From contig CAJTAT010000004.1 in NCBI GenBank assembly GCA_910574475.1, positions 1-64,000 of the forward strand: DNA of 64,000 nucleotides, in the 5' to 3' direction. Source of the DNA: Clostridia bacterium (lineage in GTDB: Bacteria > Bacillota > Clostridia > Lachnospirales > Lachnospiraceae). The translations under genes were made by a program, and so were the position numbers. Positions 17,367 to 25,929 of this stretch are shown here, one piece after another. The notes under the pieces are model-generated. The model had not been told where the DNA came from, ran no database searches, and saw nothing but the letters and a program-made list of their open reading frames with translations. Each line of letters starts with the position of its first letter. Position 1 is the first letter of the stretch.

Positions 17367-17615
17367 TTAAACCATCTCTACCATCTCTGTTCTAGTGAGA
17401 GGAATCTGAAACTGAGCTGTCATTCTGTCATAACATTCCTCACACAAATCAAAATTATCTATTTCTCCATCTTTTCCAGACATGTATTCCCATACCTGGC
17501 GTACCTGGAATACCCCTTCCATAGGCATCCCGCTCTGTACTGTAATGATCTTGCCGCAGCCGTTGCAGATGATACGGTGTAGAATTCTTCCTTCTTTGTT
17601 CTTATATTCACGCAT
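17367..17615 (-). CDS. small zinc-ribbon protein of unknown function
   Basis: An 82-residue protein with two Cys pairs, ICNGC near residue 15 and LCEEC near residue 60, which should bind one zinc. The rest is mixed alpha/beta with no known catalytic motif. The start is ATG at 17615 with GGGAGG upstream. It lies between rimI and rnz in the tsa gene cluster, 27 bases before rnz. A role in tRNA or ribosomal protein maturation is suggested only by its neighbours. Confidence 0.8.
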   Translation of the reverse strand: MREYKNKEGRILHRIICNGCGKIITVQSGMPMEGVFQVRQVWEYMSGKDGEIDNFDLCEECYDRMTAQFQIPLTRTEMVEMV

Positions 17616-17739
17616 GATAACTTTCCTCCCTGATTGAATCTGGCTTGTACCATTGTTCTGCCACATCATGTGCTACGTGAACAGTATAACGGATTTTTAT
17701 CCTCACAGATAGTGGGAATTGCTGACAGCATTGGCATGT

Positions 17740-18189
17740 TTATATCTGCCATTGCCGCCACATTATCATGGCATTTTCTGTTGGTTTTTCGTAAAAATTT
17801 TTGCGGATGCCAATGCTTTCAAAGCCAAGACTTTCGTAAAGGTGAATGGCTGCCTGATTGCTCACCCTCACTTCCAGCGTATAGGCAAATACGCCCTGCC
17901 CCTTTCCAAGGTTCATAAGCTCTGTCAGCATTTTTCTGCCAATCCCAAGTCCCCGCATCCCCTTTTTCACTGCCACATTGACTATCTCTGCTTCCTCCAG
18001 GCTCTGATAACAGCCGCAGTAGCCTACCACGTCCCCATCCATCTCTGCCACAAGAAATATGGTGTGATACAGACCAATACTTTCTTCAAATGATTTTTTC
18101 GACCAGGGCAGGGAAAAAGTCTCCTGCTCAATCTGGCATACCATGTCCAGATCTATTTCTTCCATCCGCCGAAGGATTAGATTATTCAT
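17740..18189 (-). CDS. rimI: ribosomal protein S18 alanine N-acetyltransferase
   Basis: A 149-residue GNAT acetyltransferase. The acetyl-CoA binding loop is visible as VAVKKGMRGLGIGRKML, followed by LEVRVSNQAAIHLYESLGF. It matches RimI in length and in its place beside tsaB. The start is ATG at 18189, which overlaps the end of tsaB by 8 bases, with AGGAAG upstream. It acetylates the N-terminus of a ribosomal protein (S18 in E. coli). Confidence 0.92.
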   Translation of the reverse strand: MNNLILRRMEEIDLDMVCQIEQETFSLPWSKKSFEESIGLYHTIFLVAEMDGDVVGYCGCYQSLEEAEIVNVAVKKGMRGLGIGRKMLTELMNLGKGQGVFAYTLEVRVSNQAAIHLYESLGFESIGIRKNFYEKPTENAMIMWRQWQI

Positions 18190-18913
18190 GTCTTTGAGCT
18201 TCCTTTTCTGCCCGTTCCCGCTCTGCCTGAGAAAGTCGCAGGTAATCTGGACGGTGGTCTGCGGCGCTCTCCGTCTTTCCCTCACGAATATACTGCACAG
18301 CCAGTGCGGCTACAGCTCCCGCCCTCTGCTTGCTCAAATGAGACGGGGCAAAGGAAAACTTCTGGCCAGCCATCAATCGCTCTGTCAGCGCTTCTATATA
18401 GACGGGAACTCCGTCTCCCAGAAAAATCACTTCCCTTTCCAGCTCACAGAGTTTTTTCGTAATATCATCAATACCGACCACTGTCTGAGGTTCTATGACT
18501 TTCAGAGCATTGTCACAGAACTCGTAAATCCCTGTATAGACCTGGTTTCTTCTGGCGTCCATCAGAGGACAGATGATACGGTCTGTGCCATACAGATTAT
18601 AAGCCAGAGCGTCTACTGTGGGAATGTGTACCAAGGGCTTTTCCAGAGCTAACCCCAGGCCTTTTGCTGTGGCAGATCCAATGCGCAGGCCTGTAAAGGA
18701 TCCTGGCCCGGCCGCCACTGCAATGGCGTCTATGGTATTCAGATCTAGCTCAATCATTTTTGCAATCTCATCCAGCATGGGAAGCAGTGTCTGAGAATGA
18801 GTCTTTTTATAATTTACGGTGTACTCTGCCAGCAAATTCCCACACACACCGTCATCCTCTACAACTGCAACTGAGGCCACCAGGCCTGAGCTGTCAAGGG
18901 CCAAAACTTTCAT
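18182..18913 (-). CDS. tsaB: tRNA threonylcarbamoyladenosine biosynthesis protein TsaB
   Basis: A 243-residue ASKHA-fold partner of TsaD in t6A synthesis. It begins with MKVLALDSSGLVASVAVVED, the usual TsaB start, and contains AVAAGPGSFTGLRIGSATAKG, the family hallmark. It lacks the metal site of TsaD, as expected. The start overlaps the tsaE stop by four bases (ATGA) and its end overlaps rimI. The order tsaE-tsaB-rimI is the standard arrangement in Firmicutes. Confidence 0.96.
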   Translation of the reverse strand: MKVLALDSSGLVASVAVVEDDGVCGNLLAEYTVNYKKTHSQTLLPMLDEIAKMIELDLNTIDAIAVAAGPGSFTGLRIGSATAKGLGLALEKPLVHIPTVDALAYNLYGTDRIICPLMDARRNQVYTGIYEFCDNALKVIEPQTVVGIDDITKKLCELEREVIFLGDGVPVYIEALTERLMAGQKFSFAPSHLSKQRAGAVAALAVQYIREGKTESAADHRPDYLRLSQAERERAEKEAQRHE

Positions 18914-19338
18914 CCTATCTCCTCCACTGTAATTTTCCGATAGTCGAATCCTTTCTTTAATTCTTTCTCTATGACAATCCGAAAACGATGTTCAGGGAGG
19001 ATCTCTTCTATCAGATCTGCCCACTCAATGAGGCATGCCCCTTCACTGTAAAAATAGTCTTCATATCCCACTTCTTCCATTTCTTCCACATGGCCGATAC
19101 GGTATACGTCAAAGTGATACAGAGGAATACGGCCGCTGTAATATTCCTGTACAATGGTAAAAGTAGGGCTGTTCACAGGTTCTTTGACTCCCAAACCGGA
19201 AGCAAAACCCTGGGTAAAGATGGTTTTCCCTGTACCCAGATCGCCTGTGAGGGTATAAATACTTCCTGGAGCTGCCTTGGAGCCTAATGTTTGTCCAAGG
19301 GCTCTTGTCTCCGTTTCTGAAAATGTCTCTATGGTCAT
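18910..19338 (-). CDS. tsaE: tRNA threonylcarbamoyladenosine biosynthesis ATPase TsaE
   Basis: A 142-residue P-loop ATPase needed for the TsaBDE complex to turn over. Walker A is TGDLGTGKT at about 31-39, and LIEWADLIEEILPE is the conserved C-terminal region. The start is ATG at 19338 with GGAG upstream; the longer reading adds 11 residues and no better signal. It is the first gene of the tsa block, 50 bases after ribU, with which it may share a transcript. Confidence 0.95.
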   Translation of the reverse strand: MTIETFSETETRALGQTLGSKAAPGSIYTLTGDLGTGKTIFTQGFASGLGVKEPVNSPTFTIVQEYYSGRIPLYHFDVYRIGHVEEMEEVGYEDYFYSEGACLIEWADLIEEILPEHRFRIVIEKELKKGFDYRKITVEEIG

Positions 19339-19387
19339 TGCTTTGCTCCATTTCTTTCTAAATCTTAACATCAGATTGTATATTTGT

Positions 19388-20113
19388 CTAGTGGCGGCCC
19401 TTAAGAATTGGGCTGATATGTTTGTACAGGAGCAAAGTGATCACAGACACGATCCCTCCCTTTAAAAGATTAAAGGGCACCACCGCATAGAGGGCCATGG
19501 TCCAGAAACTGGTAATGTGACTGTTGATAGCAGTTCCAATCCCGATAATCACATCCTCTGGCATACCAAAAAGCACAGAGAACTTAGGAAGCAGATAAAG
19601 GGCATTAAAGATACTTCCAAAAGCCGCCATGGTAGCAGTCCCTGTCACCAGTCCAGCCATTGCCGTCTTTTTGCTCTTTTTTATGTAGTAAATGATGGAA
19701 GCAGGCAGTACCAGCGTACAGCCTACCACAAAGTTGGCAAAATCGCCCACGAAGGCCGTAGTCGTCCCTTTTAACAATAGTTTCAGCACAACTTTGCACA
19801 GCTCTGCCGTCACTCCCGCCACCGGTCCCAAGGAAAAGGCACAGATCATAATGGGAATCTCACTGAAGTCAAGCTCGTAAAAACTTGGGGCAAATGGGAG
19901 AGCCACTTCAAATAGCATCAATACGGCGGAGATAGCAGAAAAAACGCCTACTACAGCTACTCGTCTTGCTGGGGAAATACTGCGGGGAAGCTGGTTTTTC
20001 CTGCGAATCCATCTCTCAATAAGAGAGGCGGCCACAAAGATAGCAATAACAATAAGCAGGCAGACGCCTAGAAACTGTAGGTTTTCTTTTGCACTTTGAA
20101 TTAAGTTTTGCAT
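19388..20113 (-). CDS. ribU: riboflavin ECF transporter S component
   Basis: A 241-residue membrane protein with about six helices that binds riboflavin and uses the shared ECF module (ecfA1, ecfA2 and ecfT at 58.6-61.1 kb). The S-component block RVAVVGVFSAISAVLMLFEV and LDFSEIPIMICAFSLGPVAG are typical of RibU. An extra N-terminal helix (about residues 15-33) is present. An FMN riboswitch with a terminator lies immediately upstream, so expression should fall when FMN is plentiful. That regulation supports the RibU assignment over other S components. Confidence 0.94.
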   Translation of the reverse strand: MQNLIQSAKENLQFLGVCLLIVIAIFVAASLIERWIRRKNQLPRSISPARRVAVVGVFSAISAVLMLFEVALPFAPSFYELDFSEIPIMICAFSLGPVAGVTAELCKVVLKLLLKGTTTAFVGDFANFVVGCTLVLPASIIYYIKKSKKTAMAGLVTGTATMAAFGSIFNALYLLPKFSVLFGMPEDVIIGIGTAINSHITSFWTMALYAVVPFNLLKGGIVSVITLLLYKHISPILKGRH

Positions 20114-20227
20114 GATTTATGTTCTCCTTTTTGAATTCTGCGTAATTGAGCAGGGAAGAGTTTCCCTACTCAACGCGTGGGGCGCATGCTGTGTTAACAG
20201 CAAAATCCATATCTCCCCCCCCCGCGC

Positions 20228-20259
20228 ATAAAAATCCCCGGACACACGCGTATCCGGGG
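20228..20259 (-). terminator. terminator of the FMN riboswitch
   Basis: On the minus strand CCCCGGATACGCG... folds back on TCCGGGG (arms 20253-20259 and 20236-20242) and is followed by ATTTTTAT. It lies between the FMN aptamer and ribU, as expected for transcription control. Confidence 0.85.
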
Positions 20260-20293
20260 CAAAATACTGATCCAATCACAGACCTTCTCTTTC

Positions 20294-20432
20294 TTCTCTC
20301 ATCCAGACTATACTGTCGGTATCGGAATTTCACCGATTCAGCCGCCGAAACGGGTCGCGGACTATCACCGCCGGTAGGGAATTCTTGCCCAGGAAACTAT
20401 GAAGTTCCCATATAAGTCACCCTGCCCCGAAG
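20294..20432 (-). promoter_or_regulatory. FMN riboswitch (RFN element)
   Basis: On the minus strand the conserved pieces appear in order: CTTCGGGGCAGGGTGA, TCCCTACCGGCGG, TAGTCCGCGACCC, GGCTGAATCGGTGAAATTCC, ACCGACAGTATAGTCTGGATG. These are the hallmark strands of the FMN aptamer. It controls ribU through the terminator at 20228-20259. Confidence 0.97.
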
Positions 20433-20454
20433 AATTGATCTTTTTATAAAGGTC

Positions 20455-20483
20455 ATTATAACTGGTTATTTGGTTGTATGCAA
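20455..20483 (-). promoter_or_regulatory. promoter of ribU
   Basis: On the minus strand TTGCAT (20478-20483) and TATAAT (20455-20460) are 17 bases apart. The aptamer begins about 15 bases downstream of the expected start point. Confidence 0.7.
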
Positions 20484-20489
20484 GCTTAT

Positions 20490-20863
20490 TTTTTGCTTAT
20501 TAATCTCCTTCAAATCATCAATCGCCATCTCGACGTCCAGAGTGTGGAATCCAAGCCAACATTCATTCACCGGCCCATTGTAGTCGATCATACACATTGT
20601 CAAGAGCAGCGGCAGCTTGGCTATTCATAAAAGATTCAATAAATGCCGGACAATCATATCCCTCTCAGGCTTTTTCTGTCAAAATCTGTACCCATATAAA
20701 AACCTCTGCCGAAATCGCAGCGTTCCCGGCTTATTGGTGAAATAGCGCCACGAATCCCTGACTTGGATCCATGGTAAAGGGTTAGAATTTCATCAGTAGT
20801 AGCAATACGGCTTCCTTCAGATTGTGGAACGTCAATAGTCTGATCAGAACACAAACTTTTCAT
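20490..20863 (-). pseudogene. decayed DUF3990-type gene relic
   Basis: An N-terminal fragment begins at ATG 20863 behind AAGGGAGATG and reads LYHGSKSGIRG and DFGRGFYMGTD, typical of DUF3990 proteins (related to ADP-ribosyltransferase folds and found near toxin-antitoxin-like genes). The frame stops after GI at about 20654. A second frame then reads YDCPAFIESFMNSQ and AAALDNVYDRLQWAGE, and a third reads LGFHTLDVEMAIDDLKEINK. Several frameshifts and an internal deletion are needed, so no working protein is likely. The second part resembles a partner protein often encoded beside DUF3990 genes; I am less sure of that. Confidence 0.7.
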
Positions 20864-20902
20864 CGCATCTCCCTTGATTGACAATATGGTATTTGAATGA
20901 AT

Positions 20903-23068
20903 TTACCTCTCATCCTCCCTGATAGAAATCTGATCACCTGCCCTCAGAGTCTGCTGGAATACTCCCGGCGCTCCGTTCACAGTCAGCCTGACGGTTCCTT
21001 TAGGCTGACGCAGATCAATCCCAGAATACTGAATCATATCCATGAGATAATAAGGGCTTCCATCCTCTTTCACCGGCAAGCGAAGGGGCATGTCATTCAA
21101 ATAAAACAGGATACTTTCTGGTTTCACGGGCTCCGGTTCTGGTTTCGGTTCTGGCTGTATTGATGTAATAGACTGTACCAGATCCGGTTCTTGCACTGGC
21201 CTTTCTACTGGATCGGACTCTTCTCTTTGCACAGCAGTTTCTGGCATAACAATTTGGCCCGTTTCAGAAGGCATATCTGTCATAGCAGCCTTCACTGATT
21301 CAGGATCCTCAGTTATTTCAGCTGTTTCCAACTCTTGGATTTCTGGTAACGAATCAGGGCTTGTTTCTGGCTCAATTACTTCTGGTTCAATTGCCTCCGG
21401 CTCAACTTTTTCCGGCTCTGGCTTCTCCTCTATTTCTTTTTCAGGTTTTTGTGGCTTTGGCATCCTCATTGTGATGATATCACCATTTTTCAGAGGTGTT
21501 TCCAGAGATGCATAGGTTCCATTCAAAGTGATCTCCTGGGAAGTCCTGGCGTCTTCGATGTCTCCCAAACAGGCTTTTGCGGATACACCGGAAATGGCAG
21601 GTACAAAGTCTATCACATCGCCAGCATGGATGATCTCGGAAAGCTTTCCCTCTTTTTTATTAATAAGAAGGGATGCAGGCTGGGCAAGAGTGCCGTAAAA
21701 TACTTTCCGCCTTCCATTCACTGTCACTGCCAGATTAAATCCAGAACGTCCCATGATATCCTGGAAGCTGTAGCCGTTCATCATCAAAAGATTTAATGCA
21801 GTAAAACTGCCGCTTCGGAACAACTTTGCTGGTTTCCCATTCAGAATCACCCGGAAACCGTCATTGATCAGATTCAGTCCAGAAGATATGACAATTCCCA
21901 GTGGAGTAGCATACTCTGGATTATTCAAGTCAATCTCGTCAGAAAAAGCATTTGTTCGAAAATTATTTCCTGCAATAGCCACGCGCTTATCGTCCATTTG
22001 AAGGGCTACGGTAAGTCCGTCTTTCAGGCCAGTCAATTTGCTACCGCCTCCAGCTAAAAACAGTGCCGAAGGAGGCCCACCGTTAATCTCCAATATTTTG
22101 CCTGCGATTTCTTTGCACAAAAGATCAGAGGTACTCTGAATAGACCGGATAAGCTCCTCCCGGGATACATTTCTCTCAAATCCAAGAATATCTGTAAAGG
22201 TAATCTCTGTCTCTTCCTCCTGCTCTATCTGCCGCTTCATGGTTTCCGCAGTCTTGAAATCAACTAAGTATTCCTTCATAATTGTCTCTGAAATCTCATC
22301 TCCTGCCACGGTGGCCATGGTATAGCCTGTCACGCTTCCATCCGTGCAAGCAGCAATATCCGAGGTTCCGGCACCAATATCAACCATTACCAAATTCAGT
22401 AATCTCAGATTGGCAGGTATCGCTGCATTGATAGCAGCAATAGGCTCCAGAGTAATACTGGCCACTTCCAGACCTATCTTGTTCATGGTGGTATACAGAC
22501 TTTCCACGACTTCACTGGGCAGGAATGTGGCAATGAGATCCACTTTTACCTGCTTTCCCCGGTGATCCTTTAAGCTGGATATCATATACCGATCCAAAAA
22601 ATACTGACATACGGTATAGCCTACCAGATAGAAGCGACGGTTGTCATTCTCTGCACTGTTTTCCGCGTCAAATGCTTCTTCCGCCTTGGTGATGGCCCCT
22701 GCTTCCAGACGGCTGATAATTTCATCATCTATCAACTGTGTGCCAGGCAATTCTAATTCAAAATCTGCCCGCTTTGTTCTCAGAGCACGTCCAGCGGCGG
22801 CCACACAGACACGACTCAGCTTACAATCCACTTTGCTCTCCAGCCGTTTCTTTACCTTTCCAGCCAGCGTTGACACTTTTTCTATGTTCTCAATCTGTCC
22901 ATCTATCATTGCCCGCTCGGTATGTTCCTCTTTTTCAACAGCAATGATCTTAACCTTATCCTCTTCAACAGTTCCCACCATTCCAATGATGCTTCGCGTT
23001 CCGATATCCAGGGCAAATATCATATTATCCGCCTGAATCTGCGCTTTTTTGAGTTGTCCCTTCGCCAT
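20903..23068 (-). CDS. FtsA-like cell division ATPase with long C-terminal tail
   Basis: A 721-residue protein. Residues about 10-380 form an actin-like ATPase of the FtsA family (FALDIGTRSIIGMVG; LVMVDIGAGTSDIAAC; ALFLAGGGSKLTGL). Typical FtsA is about 420 residues, so some 300 are extra. The tail has two similar segments (LAVTVNGRRKVFYG...ISGVSAKACL and VRLTVNGAPGVFQQTLRAGDQISI), each ending in GD-type loops. Between them lies a Pro/Glu-rich linker of more than 100 residues. The start is ATG at 23068 behind GGAGGG. A classical membrane-targeting helix is not evident at the end. It stands alone, without ftsZ, and may be a divergent divisome or cell-shape actin homologue. Confidence 0.85.
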   Translation of the reverse strand: MAKGQLKKAQIQADNMIFALDIGTRSIIGMVGTVEEDKVKIIAVEKEEHTERAMIDGQIENIEKVSTLAGKVKKRLESKVDCKLSRVCVAAAGRALRTKRADFELELPGTQLIDDEIISRLEAGAITKAEEAFDAENSAENDNRRFYLVGYTVCQYFLDRYMISSLKDHRGKQVKVDLIATFLPSEVVESLYTTMNKIGLEVASITLEPIAAINAAIPANLRLLNLVMVDIGAGTSDIAACTDGSVTGYTMATVAGDEISETIMKEYLVDFKTAETMKRQIEQEEETEITFTDILGFERNVSREELIRSIQSTSDLLCKEIAGKILEINGGPPSALFLAGGGSKLTGLKDGLTVALQMDDKRVAIAGNNFRTNAFSDEIDLNNPEYATPLGIVISSGLNLINDGFRVILNGKPAKLFRSGSFTALNLLMMNGYSFQDIMGRSGFNLAVTVNGRRKVFYGTLAQPASLLINKKEGKLSEIIHAGDVIDFVPAISGVSAKACLGDIEDARTSQEITLNGTYASLETPLKNGDIITMRMPKPQKPEKEIEEKPEPEKVEPEAIEPEVIEPETSPDSLPEIQELETAEITEDPESVKAAMTDMPSETGQIVMPETAVQREESDPVERPVQEPDLVQSITSIQPEPKPEPEPVKPESILFYLNDMPLRLPVKEDGSPYYLMDMIQYSGIDLRQPKGTVRLTVNGAPGVFQQTLRAGDQISIREDER

Positions 23069-23127
23069 GTTTACCCTCCTGCGCAATATAGAGTATTCTC
23101 TAAAGTAATTCTATCCTTATAAATTTT

Positions 23128-23156
23128 ATTATATTAAAATTATAGGGTAATGTAAA
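23128..23156 (-). promoter_or_regulatory. promoter of the FtsA-like gene
   Basis: On the minus strand TTTACA (23151-23156) and TATAAT (23128-23133) are 17 bases apart, about 60 bases before the start codon. Confidence 0.6.
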
Positions 23157-23167
23157 TAATTTTCTTA

Positions 23168-23196
23168 TTGACATTCTCATTAATATATGTTTAAAT
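23168..23196 (+). promoter_or_regulatory. promoter of the zinc-type ATPase gene
   Basis: TTGACA (23168-23173) and TTAAAT (23191-23196) are 17 bases apart. The metal-sensor operator lies directly after the -10 box. A second AT-rich -10-like run (TATAAT, near 23227) follows closer to the gene. Confidence 0.5.
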
Positions 23197-23201
23197 ACTT
23201 G

Positions 23202-23219
23202 TATGAACAATTATTCATA
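23202..23219. promoter_or_regulatory. ArsR/SmtB-type metal-sensor operator
   Basis: TATGAACAATTATTCATA contains the inverted halves ATGAA and TTCAT around a six-base centre, the layout of SmtB/CzrA/CadC operators. It overlaps the expected transcription start of the ATPase gene, so bound repressor would block transcription until zinc or cadmium binds it. Confidence 0.7.
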
Positions 23220-23253
23220 TATTAATATATAATATTTTAGGAGGGAATCAAGC

Positions 23254-25707
23254 ATGAGCGATATACAGAAAGATACCCTGCATCCCTTATCAGACATGCA
23301 CGAATATGATAAGCATCACCATCACCACAGCGATTCCTGCGATTGCGGACATGAACATACCCATGATGAGCATCACCACCATCATGAAGATTCCTGTGAT
23401 TGTGGACATGAGCATACCCATGAAGAACATCACCACCATCACGGCGGTTCCTGTGATTGTGAGCATGAGCACGAAGAATGTTGCCATGTCTGCGGGCAGA
23501 GTCTTGCCAACTATTCTTGCAAAATGCCCGAAAATGGCATGAAAAGAGCCGTATATATCCTGGAAAATCTGAGCTGTGCCCACTGTGCATCCAAGATGGA
23601 GGAGAAGATAGGAAAGTTGGAGGGTGTGGCAGATGCCACCATCATTTTTGCCACAAAACAGCTTCGTATCACAGCCGAAAACCCTGAACAGTACCTTTCT
23701 GATATCCGCGATATCTGTACTTCCATAGAATCAGAGGTAAAGGTACTGGAAAAAGATGCGACACCGAAAAGTGTTGATGCGCTTCCTTTAAAGACTGAGG
23801 AGTCTTCTTCCCGGGAATCTGCATCCAAAGAGCGACGGGAGCTAAACCTGATTATCCTAGGAGCGCTCTTGTTTATCGCCGGAAAGGTTTTAGAGCATTT
23901 TGGATTTGAGACTACTGTTACACTTCCCATCCTTATAGTTGCATATTTAATCTTAGGAGGGAAAATTTTACTAGAAGCAGGCCGAAACATATTACACGGA
24001 CAGATTTTTGACGAAAACTTCCTCATGAGCCTTGCTACCCTGGGGGCATTTGGCCTTCAATTTTACTCAGAGGTTATGGGCATCCCGGACGCTTCAGGTG
24101 CCTCTGAGGCCGTGGGCGTTATGCTGTTCTATCGTGTTGGCGAATACTTTGAACACAGGGCTGTAGAGCGAAGCCGCGGGCAGATTATGGAAGCCATTGA
24201 TATGCGCCCAGAAATGGTAAATCTTTTGATCGGAAATGAGATTCAGACTATTCCAGCGGCAGATGCCCAGATAGGCGACATTCTTCTCATCCGTCCTGGT
24301 GATCGGATCCCTCTGGATGGAATAATCATAGAAGGCGACAGTCGTCTGGACACATCTCCTATCACCGGAGAGCCTGTACCTGTGGCAGTAGGCTCTGGGG
24401 ATGAAATCACTTCTGGCTGTGTCAACACTTCTGGGCAGTTAAAAATGCGTGTAGAAAAGCCATTAGAGGAATCTATGGTTACAAGAATCCTGGATTCTGT
24501 AGAAAATGCTGCGGCAAGCAAGCCGAAAATCGATCGCTTCATTACGCGTTTTTCCAGAGTATATACTCCCTGTGTTGTCTTGACCGCGCTGGCTACAGCA
24601 ATCATTCCTTCCCTTGTAGCAGGAAATTGGTACTATTGGATTTACACAGCTCTCACCTTCCTTGTTATGAGCTGCCCCTGTGCACTTGTTTTAAGTGTTC
24701 CCCTTGCATTCTTCTCAGGAATCGGAGCTGGTTCTAAAAAGAAGATCCTATTCAAAGGTGGCATGGCAATGGAATCCTTAAGCCATTTGGGCGCTGTTGT
24801 AATGGATAAGACGGGAACCATCACAGAAGGAAACTTCCAGTTGCAAAAAACAGTTTCCATCGGCAGCTTATCTGAAGATGAATTGCTTCGTATCTGTGCA
24901 AGTTGTGAACAACATTCCACTCACCCCATAGCCAGCAGTATAGTAGCTGCTGCCCGAGAAAAGAATCTGGCACTGGAAGCCCTTGATTCTCTGGATGAAA
25001 TTGCTGGCCATGGCATTGTTGCTACTCTGCCAGAAGGAAAAGTCCTGTGTGGAAATCGCAAACTGATGGACAAATACCAAATTTCTCTTGAAAATTCAGA
25101 GGAGAATTCTTATGGAGCTGAAGTATTCTTAGCAGTCAATGGAACATTTGAAGGGTATCTCATCATCTCTGATACCATTAAATCCGATGCAAAACCTGCT
25201 ATCCGCAGCCTAAAAGCCATGGGTCTTCACACCATTATGTTGACAGGAGATTCTCAAGCCAGCGCGGAAGCCGTAGCCAAAGTTACAGGTATCGACGATG
25301 TATACGCCAAGCTTCTCCCTCAGGATAAGCTGACTATTCTGAACAAAGTGCGGGCAGAACATGGTACTGTCATGTTCGTGGGCGACGGCATCAATGATGC
25401 GCCTGTGTTGGCCGGAGCTGATGTGGGAGCGGCTATGGGAAGCGGAGCGGATGCCGCCATTGAGGCTGCCGATACAGTATTTATGACCTCCAGTGTGCAG
25501 GCCATCCCAGAATCTATCTCTATTGCCCGTATCACAGGCAGCATCGCAATACAGAATGTAGTCTTTGCTCTGATTATTAAGGTAGCTGTCATGATTCTTG
25601 GACTCATTGGCTTTGCAAATATGTGGCTTGCTGTGTTTGCAGACACAGGCGTGGCTATGCTCTGTGTCTTGAACTCTATTCGGGTTCTCTATAAAAAGAA
25701 ATTTTAA
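23254..25707 (+). CDS. heavy-metal P-type ATPase (Zn/Cd exporter) with His-rich N-terminus
   Basis: An 817-residue P1B-type ATPase that pumps divalent metal out of the cell. Residues about 20-75 carry three copies of a His5-x2-SCDC-GHEH module, an unusually metal-rich tail. A heavy-metal-associated domain follows with CAHC at 108-111. The intramembrane CPC motif is at about 474-476, the phosphorylation site DKTGT near 517, the cytosolic THPIAS loop next and GDGINDAP in the hinge. The CPC and His/Cys-rich end fit Zn(II)/Cd(II)/Pb(II) export (ZntA/CadA type). The start has AGGAGGG upstream. A SmtB-type operator lies before the gene, and a zinc-sensing ArsR gene follows. Confidence 0.95.
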   Translation: MSDIQKDTLHPLSDMHEYDKHHHHHSDSCDCGHEHTHDEHHHHHEDSCDCGHEHTHEEHHHHHGGSCDCEHEHEECCHVCGQSLANYSCKMPENGMKRAVYILENLSCAHCASKMEEKIGKLEGVADATIIFATKQLRITAENPEQYLSDIRDICTSIESEVKVLEKDATPKSVDALPLKTEESSSRESASKERRELNLIILGALLFIAGKVLEHFGFETTVTLPILIVAYLILGGKILLEAGRNILHGQIFDENFLMSLATLGAFGLQFYSEVMGIPDASGASEAVGVMLFYRVGEYFEHRAVERSRGQIMEAIDMRPEMVNLLIGNEIQTIPAADAQIGDILLIRPGDRIPLDGIIIEGDSRLDTSPITGEPVPVAVGSGDEITSGCVNTSGQLKMRVEKPLEESMVTRILDSVENAAASKPKIDRFITRFSRVYTPCVVLTALATAIIPSLVAGNWYYWIYTALTFLVMSCPCALVLSVPLAFFSGIGAGSKKKILFKGGMAMESLSHLGAVVMDKTGTITEGNFQLQKTVSIGSLSEDELLRICASCEQHSTHPIASSIVAAAREKNLALEALDSLDEIAGHGIVATLPEGKVLCGNRKLMDKYQISLENSEENSYGAEVFLAVNGTFEGYLIISDTIKSDAKPAIRSLKAMGLHTIMLTGDSQASAEAVAKVTGIDDVYAKLLPQDKLTILNKVRAEHGTVMFVGDGINDAPVLAGADVGAAMGSGADAAIEAADTVFMTSSVQAIPESISIARITGSIAIQNVVFALIIKVAVMILGLIGFANMWLAVFADTGVAMLCVLNSIRVLYKKKF

Positions 25708-25855
25708 GAAAAATCAGCTTAGTATTTAAGACTTTAGAAATACGGAAGATGGTTTATGAGACAAATGTGCTGCAAAAATCTAGCAATTTAGATGTATGCG
25801 GCACATAATTATATGGCTCTCATACAAGAATCTCCAACGCTGCTATCAAATTAAT
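25708..25855. other. short intergenic stretch with a stem
   Basis: No gene is seen. TGTGCTGC near 25768 can pair with GCGGCACA near 25799 to form a stem with a long loop. It lacks a clear T-run, so it is only a weak terminator candidate for the ATPase gene. Confidence 0.3.
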
Positions 25856-25884
25856 TTGACCAATTTCTTTTTTTTCGTTAAAAT
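25856..25884 (+). promoter_or_regulatory. promoter of the ArsR-type regulator gene
   Basis: TTGACC (25856-25861) and TAAAAT (25879-25884) are 17 bases apart, 45 bases before the start codon. No second SmtB-type operator is visible here, so the sensor may be made at a constant level. Confidence 0.6.
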
Positions 25885-25929
25885 AAAGAAGTAACCATTG
25901 ATGATACCTTACTAGTTGGAGGCTTCCTG

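Noticed and set aside
20654-20884. Intact 76-residue protein
   Set aside because: The frame ends inside the domain, and the remaining parts lie in other frames, so I list it as a relic.
23290-23583. Minus-strand frames with hydrophobic repeats
   Set aside because: They are reverse readings of the His-rich repeat of the zinc exporter.
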